Of a stretch of DNA of 64,000 nucleotides, positions 19,484-27,327 are shown piece by piece. Source of the stretch: Homoserinibacter sp. YIM 151385 (GTDB lineage Bacteria; Actinomycetota; Actinomycetes; Actinomycetales; Microbacteriaceae). Numbering within the stretch: the stretch's first letter is position 1; every line of letters starts with the position of its first letter. Position numbers and translations under genes: made by a program. Under the pieces are notes generated by a model that saw only the letters and a list, made by a program, of their open reading frames with translations, was not told where the DNA came from and searched no databases. The stretch spans positions 806,001 to 870,000 of the forward strand of contig NZ_CP115175.1 in assembly GCF_027912415.1 (NCBI RefSeq), written 5' to 3'.

Positions 19484-21027
19484 GCCCAGCCCGCCTCTCG
19501 CAGCGCCGCGCGGGCCTCGTCGCGCGCCGAGTACGGCGTGCGGACGCCGCGGATGTCGCGGTAGTCCTGGTGCCCGGGGCCCGCCCAGAGGATCGAGTCG
19601 CCTTCGCGCGCGAGCTCGACGGCGGCGCGGATGGCGGCCTCCGGCGGGCTCACCTCGAGGGTCCGCTCCGGCTGATGCTCCGCGAGCGCGGCGCCCTCGA
19701 GGAGGGTGCGGCGGATGGAGGCCGGGTCCTCGAAGCGCGGGTGGTGGTCGGTGATGACGAGGATGTCGCAGCCCTCGGCCGCGACGCGCCCCATCTCGTG
19801 GCGCTTCGTGGCATCCCGGTCGCCGTCCGCGCCGAAGACCATGATCGTGCGGCCGGGGGTGAAGGCGCGGACCGCGCCGAGCGTGTTCTCGAAGGCGTCG
19901 GGGCTGTGGCCGAAGTCGACGAAGACGCTCGGCCCGCGGTCGCCCGAGACCCGCTCGGTGCGCCCGGGCAGGTAGGCGCGGATGCCGCCGTCGGCGTCGA
20001 GCGCCTGGCCGATCGCCTCGAGCTCGAAGCCCGCCTCGACGAGCATGACGATCGCGAGTCCCGCATTCGCCGCCATGTGCCAGCCGATGAGCGGGACCCG
20101 CGTCGTGAGCGCGCGCCCGTCGGGGCCCGTGAGCCGGAACTCACTGAAGGCCGGCTGCTCCTCGAGGAGCTCGAGGGTCCACTCCGCCTCGACGCCCGGT
20201 GTCGCCGAGATCGTCGTCACGGGGATGTGCGAGGCCTCGACGACGCGCCGCCCGTACGCGGTGTCGAGGGAGACGACGCCGCGGCGCCCGAACTCAGGCG
20301 TGAAGAGCGGCAGCTTCGCCTGGAAGTACTCCTCCATGTCGGCGTAGTCGTCGAGGTGGTCGTGGCTGAGGTTCGTGAAGCCGACGACGTCGAAGCAGAT
20401 CCCGTCGACGCGGTTGCGCGAGAGCGCCTGCGCGCTCACCTCGATCGCGACGGCGCGGACGCCGGCCTCCCGCATCCGGGCGAGGAGGGCGTGCATCTCG
20501 CTCGCCTCGGGTGTCGTGAGGCGGCTCACGACCGTGAGGTCGCCGATGTGGCGCTCGGAGGTGGAGCTGAGGCCCGTCACGAGGCCGAGCTGCCGGAGGA
20601 TCCCCTCGAGGAGATAGGAGGTGGACGTCTTGCCGTTCGTCCCGGTCGTGCCGAAGAGGAGCGGGGCGTCCTCGCGCGTGCGGTAGACCCAGGCGGCGAG
20701 CTCGCCGAGCGCCTCGCGCGGCTCCTCGACGAGGAGGATGGGGAGCCCGCTTCCGGCGGCGAGCTCGGCGCCCGCGGCATCCGTCGCGATCGCGACCGCG
20801 CCGCCCTCCGCGGCGGCCGTCGCGTAGCTCGCGCCGTGGCTGTTCGCGCCCTGGACCCCCACGTAGAGGTCGCCGGGGTGCAGATCGCCCGTGCTCAGCG
20901 TGATGCCCGAGATCTCGATGCCGTCGACGGCGCCGCGATGCTCGAGCTCGAACTCCTGGACGAGTCGGGCCAGCGATCGCGGAGAGGGGTGCTCCGGTCG
21001 CAGTACGGGCGGGATCCGAGAGCCCAC
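19480..21027 (-). CDS. murE: UDP-MurNAc-dipeptide ligase (third stem residue), MurE
   Basis: The protein has 515 residues. The ATP loop is GTTGTNGKTSTSYLLEG; TTPEASEMHALLARM, NLSHDHLDDYADMEEYFQAK and FVDFGHSPDAFENTL are family motifs. The substrate-selecting motif, DNPR in diaminopimelate enzymes and lacking the Arg in many lysine enzymes, reads DHHPRFEDP at residues 427-435. Microbacteriaceae often have type B peptidoglycan with unusual residues (Lys, Orn, DAB or homoserine), so the amino acid added cannot be fixed from sequence. Start GTG 21027, 75 bases after the ftsI stop. Confidence 0.95.
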   Translation of the reverse strand: MGSRIPPVLRPEHPSPRSLARLVQEFELEHRGAVDGIEISGITLSTGDLHPGDLYVGVQGANSHGASYATAAAEGGAVAIATDAAGAELAAGSGLPILLVEEPREALGELAAWVYRTREDAPLLFGTTGTNGKTSTSYLLEGILRQLGLVTGLSSTSERHIGDLTVVSRLTTPEASEMHALLARMREAGVRAVAIEVSAQALSRNRVDGICFDVVGFTNLSHDHLDDYADMEEYFQAKLPLFTPEFGRRGVVSLDTAYGRRVVEASHIPVTTISATPGVEAEWTLELLEEQPAFSEFRLTGPDGRALTTRVPLIGWHMAANAGLAIVMLVEAGFELEAIGQALDADGGIRAYLPGRTERVSGDRGPSVFVDFGHSPDAFENTLGAVRAFTPGRTIMVFGADGDRDATKRHEMGRVAAEGCDILVITDHHPRFEDPASIRRTLLEGAALAEHQPERTLEVSPPEAAIRAAVELAREGDSILWAGPGHQDYRDIRGVRTPYSARDEARAALREAGWA

Positions 21028-21102
21028 GCTTCCTCGCTTCTGCTCGACGAGCGGTTCATTGACAGCCTGCCGCGATCCGGGGCGACCCGGTCCGCGGTCC
21101 GC

Positions 21103-22884
21103 TCACCACTCCAGCTGGAGATCCGGCGCCGGCTTCGTGGAGGGGGTGATCCGGAAGGTCTTGATGACCTGCTTCATGATCTGGTTGAAGGTGGGCGCCG
21201 CCGCGGCGGACGTCTTGATGGTATCGGGCTTCGCGAAGGTCACGACAATCGCGTACTCGGGGTCCTCGGCCGGGACCAGGCCCGCGACCGAGACGATGCG
21301 CTCGGCGCCGTAGCGCCCGTTCTCGGCGACCTCCGCGGTCCCCGTCTTCGCGCCGATGCGGTAGCCCGGCACCTGGAGGATCGGGCCGAGGAAGCCCGTG
21401 CTGACGACCGTCTCCATCATCTGCACGGTCGAGTCGGCCGCGTACTCGGAGACGACGCGCGTGCCCTTCCCGCTCGGGACCTGCGTCGTCGTCCCGTCGG
21501 CGTTCTCGCATCCCTCCACGAGCGACAGCGGGATCTTGACGCCGCCGTTGCCGAGGGTCTGGAAGATGCCGGCGACCTGCGCCGAGGTCGCGGTCATGCC
21601 CTGCCCGAACTGCTGGGTGATGTTCGTGATCGAGTCGAGCTGATCGGCCGGGATGAGCGAGCCGCTCGACTCGCCGTAGAAGTCGACGCCGGTGGGCTCG
21701 CCCATGCCGAAGGCCTTGAGGTAGTCGTGGCGCGCCGTCTTCGAGGGGAGCTTCTCGGTGAGCGCGGCGATGCCCGTGTTCGAGGAGTTCATGAGGACGC
21801 CCGCGGTCGTGTAGTGGAGGTCGTCGTGCGCCCAGGCGTCCGAGATGTAGCTGCCGGCCGGCAGCCCCTTCGTGTAGCGGCCGACGGCCGTGACCTTCGT
21901 CGTCGGGGTGATGACGCCCGCGTCGATGTAGGAGGCGATCGTCGCGGCCTTGACGGTCGATCCGGGCTCGTAGGGCGAGGAGAACAGCCGCGCGCCGAGC
22001 GCCGAGCGGTCGGCGCCGCCGGGGTCGTTGGGGTCGACCGTCGGCCAGTCGGCGGCCGCGCGGATCTTGCCCGTCTTCACCTCGACGACCATCGCGGTCC
22101 CCCATTCGGCGCCGAGCGACTCGCCCTGCTCCGCGAGCGCCTGCTGCGCGTACCACTCGAGGTTGGAGTCGATCGTGAGGCGGATGTCGCCGCCGTCGCG
22201 CGCCTTGCGCGTGACGACCTCGGTGCCGGGGAGCTGCACGGAGTCCGCGCTGAGCTCGACCGTCGACGTGCCGTTGCGCGAGCGCAGGCAGTCGTCCTGC
22301 GCGATCTCGAGTCCCGCCTGCGGCCCGTCGGTCCCGATGAAGCCGACGAGGTTGCCGGCGACCTGGCCGTTGGGGTAGGTGCGAGAGGGCACGTACTCGT
22401 CGTAGATGCCGGGCAGCTTCAGCTCGCGGACCGCCTTGAGCACACCGAGCTTCACGTTCTTCTTGATGTAGACGAAGTCGGACTCCGGGTCCTTCGCGAG
22501 CGCCGCGGCGATGATGTCGTAGATCTGCTGCGGCTTCTGCCCCGTGATCTCCCCGAGCTCCGCGAGCCACTGCTCGAGCGGGACGTGGACCTTCTCGCCG
22601 TCGCGGAAGTAGTCGTAGCCCTCGGCGTCGATGTTCTTCGGGCTCGCCGTGATGTTGTAGCGCTCGACGCTGTCGGCGAGCACGACGCCGTTCGTGTCGA
22701 CGATGTCGCCGCGGATGCCGTAGTCGACGAGCGAGAACACGCGCTTCTGGTCGGAGGCCTCGTTGAGGTCCTCCGCCCGCACGAACTGGAGTTCGGCGAG
22801 GCGGACCGAGAACAGCGCGACGATCGCGAAGACGGCGATGACGGAGGCGGCGAGACGGCGGCGGGTGCTCCGGGCGTGGCTCAC
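21103..22884 (-). CDS. ftsI: Septal transpeptidase FtsI (PBP3, class B)
   Basis: The protein has 593 residues. One N-terminal membrane anchor (ASVIAVFAIVALFSVRLAELQ), a PBP dimerisation domain (about 50-200) and the transpeptidase domain with the active-site motif EPGSTVKAA (SxxK), MNSSNTG (SxN) and GAKTGTAE (KTG). It has no PASTA repeats. It cross-links septal peptidoglycan with FtsW. The GTG start is 25 bases downstream of the ftsL stop. Confidence 0.95.
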   Translation of the reverse strand: MSHARSTRRRLAASVIAVFAIVALFSVRLAELQFVRAEDLNEASDQKRVFSLVDYGIRGDIVDTNGVVLADSVERYNITASPKNIDAEGYDYFRDGEKVHVPLEQWLAELGEITGQKPQQIYDIIAAALAKDPESDFVYIKKNVKLGVLKAVRELKLPGIYDEYVPSRTYPNGQVAGNLVGFIGTDGPQAGLEIAQDDCLRSRNGTSTVELSADSVQLPGTEVVTRKARDGGDIRLTIDSNLEWYAQQALAEQGESLGAEWGTAMVVEVKTGKIRAAADWPTVDPNDPGGADRSALGARLFSSPYEPGSTVKAATIASYIDAGVITPTTKVTAVGRYTKGLPAGSYISDAWAHDDLHYTTAGVLMNSSNTGIAALTEKLPSKTARHDYLKAFGMGEPTGVDFYGESSGSLIPADQLDSITNITQQFGQGMTATSAQVAGIFQTLGNGGVKIPLSLVEGCENADGTTTQVPSGKGTRVVSEYAADSTVQMMETVVSTGFLGPILQVPGYRIGAKTGTAEVAENGRYGAERIVSVAGLVPAEDPEYAIVVTFAKPDTIKTSAAAAPTFNQIMKQVIKTFRITPSTKPAPDLQLEW

Positions 22885-22909
22885 GGGTGCTGGGCTCCCC
22901 TTCTCGGTG

Positions 22910-23524
22910 CTATCGGGTGGTCGGGGACGGGAGCGTGGTGTCGCCGCCCTCCCGGCTCGATCCCGACGATACGTTCTCGCGCTGCTCGGAGCGCGCCGAC
23001 TCGCCCTCGCTCGTCGAGGCGCCCGACTCGCGCGACTCGGCGCGCTCGAGCGCCTTCGGGTCGACGACCATGCTCGCGTCGATGAGGCTGTTGCCGATGC
23101 GGTTGCGGCCGTCGGTGAGGCTCCCGCCCGCGGGTGTCGGCGTGCCGGAGACCTTGCCGGTCGCGAGGTCGAGGAACACGGGGTTCCCGCTTGCGACCAT
23201 GCCGAGCTTCTCGGCGTTCCGGATGAGGTTCTGCGTCGAGCTCCACGTCTCGGCCGACTCGGCGAGGTCCTGCTGCGTGCGCACGAGGTCGCGCTGCTCA
23301 GCCTGGAGCGCCGAGATCTCGTAGGCGCCCTCCGCGGCGACGATGCTGAGGAGCAGCTGCGCGAGCAGGATGACGCCGATGCCGCCGACCGTGACGAGGG
23401 CGTAGACGATGCGGGGTCGCGCGCGCCGCTGGGCGCGGCTCGGGGCGACCTCGAGATGCCGGCGCGGCTCGAGCTCGCGCTCGGGTGCCGGCGCGGGCAG
23501 CGCGTGGGCGAGGTTCGTGCTCAT
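22910..23524 (-). CDS. ftsL: FtsL-like divisome membrane protein
   Basis: The protein has 204 residues. A basic cytoplasmic N-terminus (to about 38), one membrane segment ([21 protein letters not shown]) and an extracellular coiled coil ([21 protein letters not shown]) followed by [17 protein letters not shown] are the FtsL/DivIC layout. Its place between rsmH and ftsI supports FtsL. The C-terminal tail of about 80 residues, rich in Ser, Glu and Gly, is longer than usual and looks disordered. The ATG overlaps the rsmH stop by four bases. Confidence 0.85.
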   Translation of the reverse strand: MSTNLAHALPAPAPERELEPRRHLEVAPSRAQRRARPRIVYALVTVGGIGVILLAQLLLSIVAAEGAYEISALQAEQRDLVRTQQDLAESAETWSSTQNLIRNAEKLGMVASGNPVFLDLATGKVSGTPTPAGGSLTDGRNRIGNSLIDASMVVDPKALERAESRESGASTSEGESARSEQRENVSSGSSREGGDTTLPSPTTR

Positions 23525-24471
23525 GCGGCCTCCCGGATCCGCTCGGCCGCGCGGATGCGGACGGATGCCGCGCGGGGGTTGTCGGCTCGCTCGGTCTCGC
23601 CCGCCTGCTCGGAGCCGCGGACGAGGAGCTTCAGCTCGGGCCGGTGCTCCGGCAGCTCCACGGGGAGCCCCCGGGGCGCCGTCGAGGTCGAGCGGCGCTG
23701 GAGCTCGCGCTTCACGATGCGGTCCTCGAGCGAGTGGTACGCGAGCACGACGATCCGACCGCCGAGCTCGAGCGAGTCGACCGCGGCGGGGATGGCGCGC
23801 TCGAGCACCGAGAGCTCCTGGTTGACCTCGATGCGCAGCGCCTGGAAGACGCGCTTCGCAGGGTGGCCCGCGCGTCGGACGGCGGCGGGCGTCGCGGCGG
23901 CGATGACGTCGACGAGGTCGCCCGAGCGCACGAAGGGCGCCGTCCTCCGTCGCTCGACGATCTTCTTCGCGAAGCGCCCGGCGAGCTTCTCCTCGCCGTA
24001 GACGTGCATGATCCGACGGAGCTCGGCCTCGTCGTACTCCGCGAGGACCCGCTCCGCGGTGAGCGCGCTCGAGGCGTCCATGCGCATGTCGAGCGGGGCG
24101 TCCTGCGAGTAGGAGAAGCCGCGCTCGACCTCGTCGAGCTGCATCGACGAGACGCCGAGGTCGAAGAGGATGCCAGAGATCGCGGGGATGCCGAGCCTCT
24201 CGAGCGCCTCCGGCAGCTGGTCGTACACCGTGTGGACGAGGTGGACGCGGTCGCCGAAGCGCTCGAGCCGCTCCCCCGCGAGGCGCTGGGCGTGCGGGTC
24301 GCGGTCGAGGCCGACGAGCACGAGCTCGGGGAAGCGCTCGAGGAGCGCCTCGGCGTGCCCGCCGAGGCCGAGGGTCGCGTCGACGAGGACGGCCCCGGGT
24401 CGCTCGATGGCGGGCGAGAGCAGCTCGATGCTGCGCTCGAGGGCGACGGGGATGTGGCGGGGCTCGGTCAT
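23521..24471 (-). CDS. rsmH: 16S rRNA (cytosine1402-N4)-methyltransferase
   Basis: The protein has 316 residues. The SAM-binding [17 protein letters not shown], the [19 protein letters not shown] segment, [15 protein letters not shown] and [14 protein letters not shown] are diagnostic of RsmH (MraW). The ATG at 24471 ([14 protein letters not shown]) is chosen because homologues begin here; the frame stays open to an ATG at 24561, which would add 30 residues of low complexity. The only purine-rich stretch before 24471 is very close to the start, so the choice is not fully secure. Confidence 0.93.
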   Translation of the reverse strand: MTEPRHIPVALERSIELLSPAIERPGAVLVDATLGLGGHAEALLERFPELVLVGLDRDPHAQRLAGERLERFGDRVHLVHTVYDQLPEALERLGIPAISGILFDLGVSSMQLDEVERGFSYSQDAPLDMRMDASSALTAERVLAEYDEAELRRIMHVYGEEKLAGRFAKKIVERRRTAPFVRSGDLVDVIAAATPAAVRRAGHPAKRVFQALRIEVNQELSVLERAIPAAVDSLELGGRIVVLAYHSLEDRIVKRELQRRSTSTAPRGLPVELPEHRPELKLLVRGSEQAGETERADNPRAASVRIRAAERIREAA

Positions 24472-24568
24472 GTCCTGCGGTGCCGGCCCTCGGATCCGAT
24501 CCCCATCCTCTCGGCCTGACACCGGGGAAGGTGCGTCAGGGCGAGCGGCTGGAGGTCGCATCCCAGGG

Positions 24569-25000
24569 TCAGAAGAGGCCCGCGATCACCTCCTCGTCGG
24601 TGTCAGCGAACTCCGCCTCGGTCTCGGCGTAGTAGGCGTTCCAGGCGGCGGTGTCCCAGATCTCGGCGCGCGTGCCCGTGCCGATGACCGTGAGCTCCCG
24701 GTCGAGGCCCGCGTAGTCGCGGAGCATCGTCGGCACCGTGACGCGCCGCTGCTTGTCGGGGATCTCCTGCGTCGCCCCGGAGAGGAACAGGCGCAGGAAG
24801 TTGCGGCTCGCCTTGCTCGTGAGGGAGGCCTGCCGGATGCGGTCGTGGACGTTCTCGAACTCGCGCTGGCTGAAGAGGTAGACGCAGTGCTCCTGGCCGC
24901 GGGTCATGACGAGACCGCCCGAGAACTCGTCCCAGAACTTGGCGGGGAGGACGATGCGGCCCTTGTCGTCGAGCTTGGGCGCGAACGTGCCGAGCAGCAT
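24569..25000 (-). CDS. mraZ: Transcriptional regulator MraZ
   Basis: The protein has 143 residues with two AbrB-like SpoVT domains: [22 protein letters not shown] at the start and [20 protein letters not shown] in the second half. MraZ forms rings that bind short direct repeats upstream of its own gene and controls the dcw operon. The ATG at 25000 has GGAGGAGAGGGGG upstream. A set of GTGG repeats in its promoter is listed separately. Confidence 0.96.
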   Translation of the reverse strand: MLLGTFAPKLDDKGRIVLPAKFWDEFSGGLVMTRGQEHCVYLFSQREFENVHDRIRQASLTSKASRNFLRLFLSGATQEIPDKQRRVTVPTMLRDYAGLDRELTVIGTGTRAEIWDTAAWNAYYAETEAEFADTDEEVIAGLF

Positions 25001-25038
25001 GCGGGCCCCCTCTCCTCCGGCCAGAACCCAGGTCTGCT

Positions 25039-25062
25039 CCACTTTACTCCACTCTCAACCAC
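25039..25062 (-). promoter_or_regulatory. MraZ boxes: three GTGG repeats at 10-bp period
   Basis: On the minus strand GTGG occurs at 25062-25059, 25052-25049 and 25042-25039, each followed by six bases, an exact 10-bp period. MraZ operators in other bacteria are three or more short G-rich repeats spaced in the same way. A -10-like TAAAGT (reverse of 25041-25046) overlaps the repeats, so binding would block the promoter. mraZ starts 39 bases downstream. Confidence 0.75.
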
Positions 25063-25092
25063 AAAAACAGTGCAGACGCCCCGAACTGGGGC

Positions 25093-25105
25093 CGTGTCGC
25101 GAGAA
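25093..25105 (-). promoter_or_regulatory. GACAC-type element upstream of mraZ
   Basis: The plus strand reads CGTGTCGCGAGAA, i.e. TTCTCGCGACACG toward mraZ, 94 bases before its start. It matches the elements before ftsZ (10612-10625) and the MerR gene (42707-42721). It abuts the 26-bp palindrome. Confidence 0.4.
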
Positions 25106-25129
25106 CTCGCCTGCAAATGCAGGCGAGTT
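25104..25129. repeat. 26-bp inverted repeat, 12-bp perfect arms
   Basis: AACTCGCCTGCA and TGCAGGCGAGTT face each other across two bases (AA). As RNA it would form a strong hairpin with a small loop, but no T-run follows on either strand, so it is not an obvious terminator. It lies between the two sets of GTGG boxes in the mraZ control region and could be a protein-binding site. Confidence 0.7.
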
Positions 25130-25133
25130 GGCG

Positions 25134-25167
25134 GTGGAGGAAGGTGGAGGAGAATTCCGTACCGTGG
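25134..25167 (+). promoter_or_regulatory. Second, oppositely oriented set of GTGG boxes
   Basis: On the plus strand GTGG occurs at 25134, 25144 and 25164, on a 10-bp register with the 25154 position missing. This mirrors the mraZ boxes at 25039-25062 across the palindrome. MraZ rings could contact both sets and loop the DNA. No gene starts rightward here, so an independent promoter is unlikely. Confidence 0.4.
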
Positions 25168-25182
25168 AAGATTCCGGGCACG

Positions 25183-25206
25183 AAAAAAGCCGGCCCGAAG
25201 GCCGGC
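25183..25206 (-). terminator. Rho-independent terminator after the DUF3040 gene
   Basis: On the minus strand the stem GCCGGCC, loop TTCG and stem GGCCGGC are followed by six T. The stem is perfect, with a stable UUCG tetraloop. It ends minus-strand transcripts 50 bases after the DUF3040 gene and insulates the mraZ control region. Confidence 0.9.
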
Positions 25207-25255
25207 TGCCGAATTCGAGCTCGCGCCGCGCGAGCCCGGTGGGGGTCGGAGGGGG

Positions 25256-25600
25256 CTAGCCCTCGCGGCCGCCCCGCTCGAAGGAGTCCGCGAAGCCGCT
25301 CGCCTGACGGCGGGCGTCACGCGCCTCGGCCGCGCGGCGGATGCGGCGCGGCGGGGCGATCGCGAAGAGAGCGCCGCCGAACATGAGCACGAAGCCGAGG
25401 ATGCCGACGACCGGGAGCTTGAGCCCGACGCCCACCAGGAGCGTCACGACCCCAGCCAGGCCGATGAGGATGCCGATCGCGATCGCCGTGTAGTTCGCCC
25501 GGCCCTTCGCGCCCACCGTCGCGACGTAGTCCGCGTCGTTGTGGTAGAGGCTGCGCTCCATCTCATCGAGGAGACGCTGCTCCTGCTCCGACAGTGGCAT
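25256..25600 (-). CDS. DUF3040 small membrane protein
   Basis: The protein has 114 residues. MPLSEQEQRLLDEMERSLY is the typical DUF3040 N-terminus; two membrane segments follow (AIAIGILIGLAGVVTLLVGV and LPVVGILGFVLMFGGALFAI), then a basic cytoplasmic tail. Function of the family is unknown; it is found in actinobacteria, often next to mraZ. Its -10 box is probably TAGAAT (reverse of 25637-25642), leaving a leader of about 30 bases, and it is divergent from idsA. Confidence 0.85.
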   Translation of the reverse strand: MPLSEQEQRLLDEMERSLYHNDADYVATVGAKGRANYTAIAIGILIGLAGVVTLLVGVGLKLPVVGILGFVLMFGGALFAIAPPRRIRRAAEARDARRQASGFADSFERGGREG

Positions 25601-25636
25601 CTCGGGCTCCGATCGTGGCGGCGTGTTCGGGCCACC

Positions 25637-25664
25637 ATTCTAGGCTTCCCCGCCTGAGTAGGCT
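25637..25664. promoter_or_regulatory. Divergent -10 boxes for the DUF3040 gene and idsA
   Basis: ATTCTA at 25637-25642 is TAGAAT on the minus strand, a full -10 box for the DUF3040 gene. TAGGCT at 25659-25664 lies six bases before the GTG of idsA on the plus strand, placing its transcript start at the start codon itself. The -35 regions are not clear. Confidence 0.5.
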
Positions 25665-25670
25665 AGGCAC

Positions 25671-26789
25671 GTGGCTGAGAGTTTGCGCTTCACCGATCTC
25701 GTGCAGGAGCGCATCGACCGGGCGCTCGAGGCGCACGCATCGCACCTGGCCGAGATCGCTCCGGAGCTCGCCGACATCACCCGCATCGCGGGCGACCTTC
25801 TCCAGGGCGGCAAGCGCTTCCGCGCACTGTTCTGCTACTGGGGGTGGCAGGCCGTCGCGGGGCTCGAGGACGAGGAGGGCCCGCTCGACAGCGGCCGCTC
25901 CGCCGAGCACCTCCCCGCCGTCGTCGAGGTCGCCGCCGCGCTCGAGATCTTCCACGCGGCCGCCCTCGTGCACGACGACATCATGGACAACTCCGACCTG
26001 CGACGCGGGCGCCCCTCCGCGCACCGGCGCTTCGAGGCGATCGCGCACGAGCTCGGACTCGCGGGCGACCGGGCGGCCTTCGGGCGCAACGGCGCCCTCC
26101 TGCTCGGCGACCTCCTCCTCGGCTGGAGCGACGAGCTCCTCGACGAGGGGCTGCGCCGGCTCGACGACGGGGCCAGGATCGCGGCGCGCCTGGAGTTCAC
26201 GCGCATGCGCACGGAGGTCACGCTCGGGCAGCACCTCGACATCCTCGAGGAGGGCTCCTGGCGGGGTCGCGACGACGAGGACCTCATCCGCCGGGCGCAC
26301 CGCGTCATCCTCTTCAAGGCCGCCAAGTACAGCGTCGAGGCTCCGCTCGCGATCGGCGCCTCGCTCGCGGGGGCCTCGCTCCCGCAGCTCGAGGCGCTGC
26401 GGGCCTACGGCCTCCCCGTCGGCGTCGCCTTCCAGCTGCAGGACGACCTGCTCGGGGTCTACGGCGATCCGGCCGAGACGGGGAAGCCCGCGGGCGACGA
26501 TCTCCGCGAGGGCAAGCGGACCGTGCTCATCGCCCTCGCACGGCAGGCCCTGCCGCCCTCGGCGGCCCGCCTGCTCGACGAGCTGCTCGGGGACCCGGAG
26601 CTGGATGCCGGTCAGATCTCCATGCTGCAGTCGACCGTCCGCGACTCGGGCGCCGTCGCCAAGGTGGACCGCATCATCGGCCACTCGGTGCGCACGGCAC
26701 GCGCGGCGCTCGGCCAGGCGCCGCTCAGCCGCGCCGCTCGCGAGGAGCTCTCACGGCTCGCCGACGCGGTGACCCGCCGCTCGAGCTGA
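25671..26789 (+). CDS. idsA: Polyprenyl (geranylgeranyl-type) diphosphate synthase
   Basis: The protein has 372 residues. The first Asp-rich motif is HDDIMDNSDLRRGRPSAHR, the second LQDDLLGVYGDPAETGKPAGDDL, and GGKRFRA is the N-terminal substrate site; all aspartates of both motifs are present. It condenses isopentenyl diphosphate with an allylic diphosphate to a medium-length prenyl chain, used for carotenoids, quinones or further elongation. Chain length cannot be read safely. GTG 25671 lies six bases after TAGGCT, suggesting a leaderless mRNA. Confidence 0.93.
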   Translation: MAESLRFTDLVQERIDRALEAHASHLAEIAPELADITRIAGDLLQGGKRFRALFCYWGWQAVAGLEDEEGPLDSGRSAEHLPAVVEVAAALEIFHAAALVHDDIMDNSDLRRGRPSAHRRFEAIAHELGLAGDRAAFGRNGALLLGDLLLGWSDELLDEGLRRLDDGARIAARLEFTRMRTEVTLGQHLDILEEGSWRGRDDEDLIRRAHRVILFKAAKYSVEAPLAIGASLAGASLPQLEALRAYGLPVGVAFQLQDDLLGVYGDPAETGKPAGDDLREGKRTVLIALARQALPPSAARLLDELLGDPELDAGQISMLQSTVRDSGAVAKVDRIIGHSVRTARAALGQAPLSRAAREELSRLADAVTRRSS

Positions 26790-26801
26790 GGCGGGTGCGG
26801 C

Positions 26802-27146
26802 TCAGAAGCCGAGCGCCTGCGCGACCCGGCGCACCTCGGCCTTGCGGCCGGCGAGCAGCGCCTCGATGGGCGGCACGTCGCCGAGGCTGCCCTCGGGCGA
26901 GGTGAGCCAGCGGACGATCTCGTCGTCGTCGAAGCCCGCATCCCCGAGGACCAGGACGGTGCCGCGGAGCTCGGGGAGCGGCTCGCCATCCCGGAGGAAG
27001 GCGGCGGGGACGCGGAGCGCGCCGTCGACGCGCGTCGCGACGAGGCGGCGCTCCTCGATGAGCCGGTGCACGCGGCCCGGGGAGATGCCGAGGAGCTCGA
27101 CGAGCTCGGCCATGCCGAGCCAGGCGCTGGGTTCGAGGGTGGTCAC
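26802..27146 (-). CDS. Rv2175c family DNA-binding protein
   Basis: The protein has 114 residues. An N-terminal helix-turn-helix (WLGMAELVELLGISPGRVHRLIEERRLVA) is followed by a C-terminal domain ending GLxxG-like in PPIEALLAGRKAEVRRVAQALGF, matching the Rv2175c family. In Mycobacterium tuberculosis this protein is encoded beside and phosphorylated by the kinase PknL; here a PASTA kinase gene lies 1.5 kb away, the same neighbourhood. Convergent with idsA (12-bp gap). Targets are not known from the sequence. Confidence 0.85.
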   Translation of the reverse strand: MTTLEPSAWLGMAELVELLGISPGRVHRLIEERRLVATRVDGALRVPAAFLRDGEPLPELRGTVLVLGDAGFDDDEIVRWLTSPEGSLGDVPPIEALLAGRKAEVRRVAQALGF

Positions 27147-27202
27147 GCGACCAGCCTGCCACGCGGCGACGCGCTCGGGGCGCGGGGGGCGACTGACGAG
27201 GT

Positions 27203-27247
27203 CACATCAGTCACGTCAGTAACATCAATCACGCAAATCACGTGGAT
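27203..27247. repeat. Five imperfect 9-bp tandem units upstream of the LysM gene
   Basis: The units CACATCAGT, CACGTCAGT, AACATCAAT, CACGCAAAT and CACGTGGAT follow one another without gaps in the intergenic region. A TTGACA at 27247-27252 overlaps the end of the array and may be the -35 box of the following gene. Such arrays upstream of a -35 box often bind an activator. The region is also locally AT-richer than its surroundings. Confidence 0.55.
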
Positions 27248-27327
27248 TGACACTGTTAAACAACTGTGACAGCGTTGGGGGCTGAATCGACGATCGACGT
27301 CCCGGGGGCGGGGAGCGAGGGGCAGAC

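Noticed and set aside
19570-23085. A long plus-strand frame opposite murE-ftsI
   Set aside because: Mirror of murE, ftsI and ftsL, with no recognisable domain and no start signal.
27203-27247. CRISPR array
   Set aside because: Units are only nine bases, contiguous and imperfect, with no spacers and no cas genes.
27248-27327. Riboswitch (c-di-AMP ydaO type) before the wall hydrolase-like gene
   Set aside because: Such riboswitches occur upstream of actinobacterial wall hydrolases, but the region of about 80 bases is too short and lacks the conserved elements.
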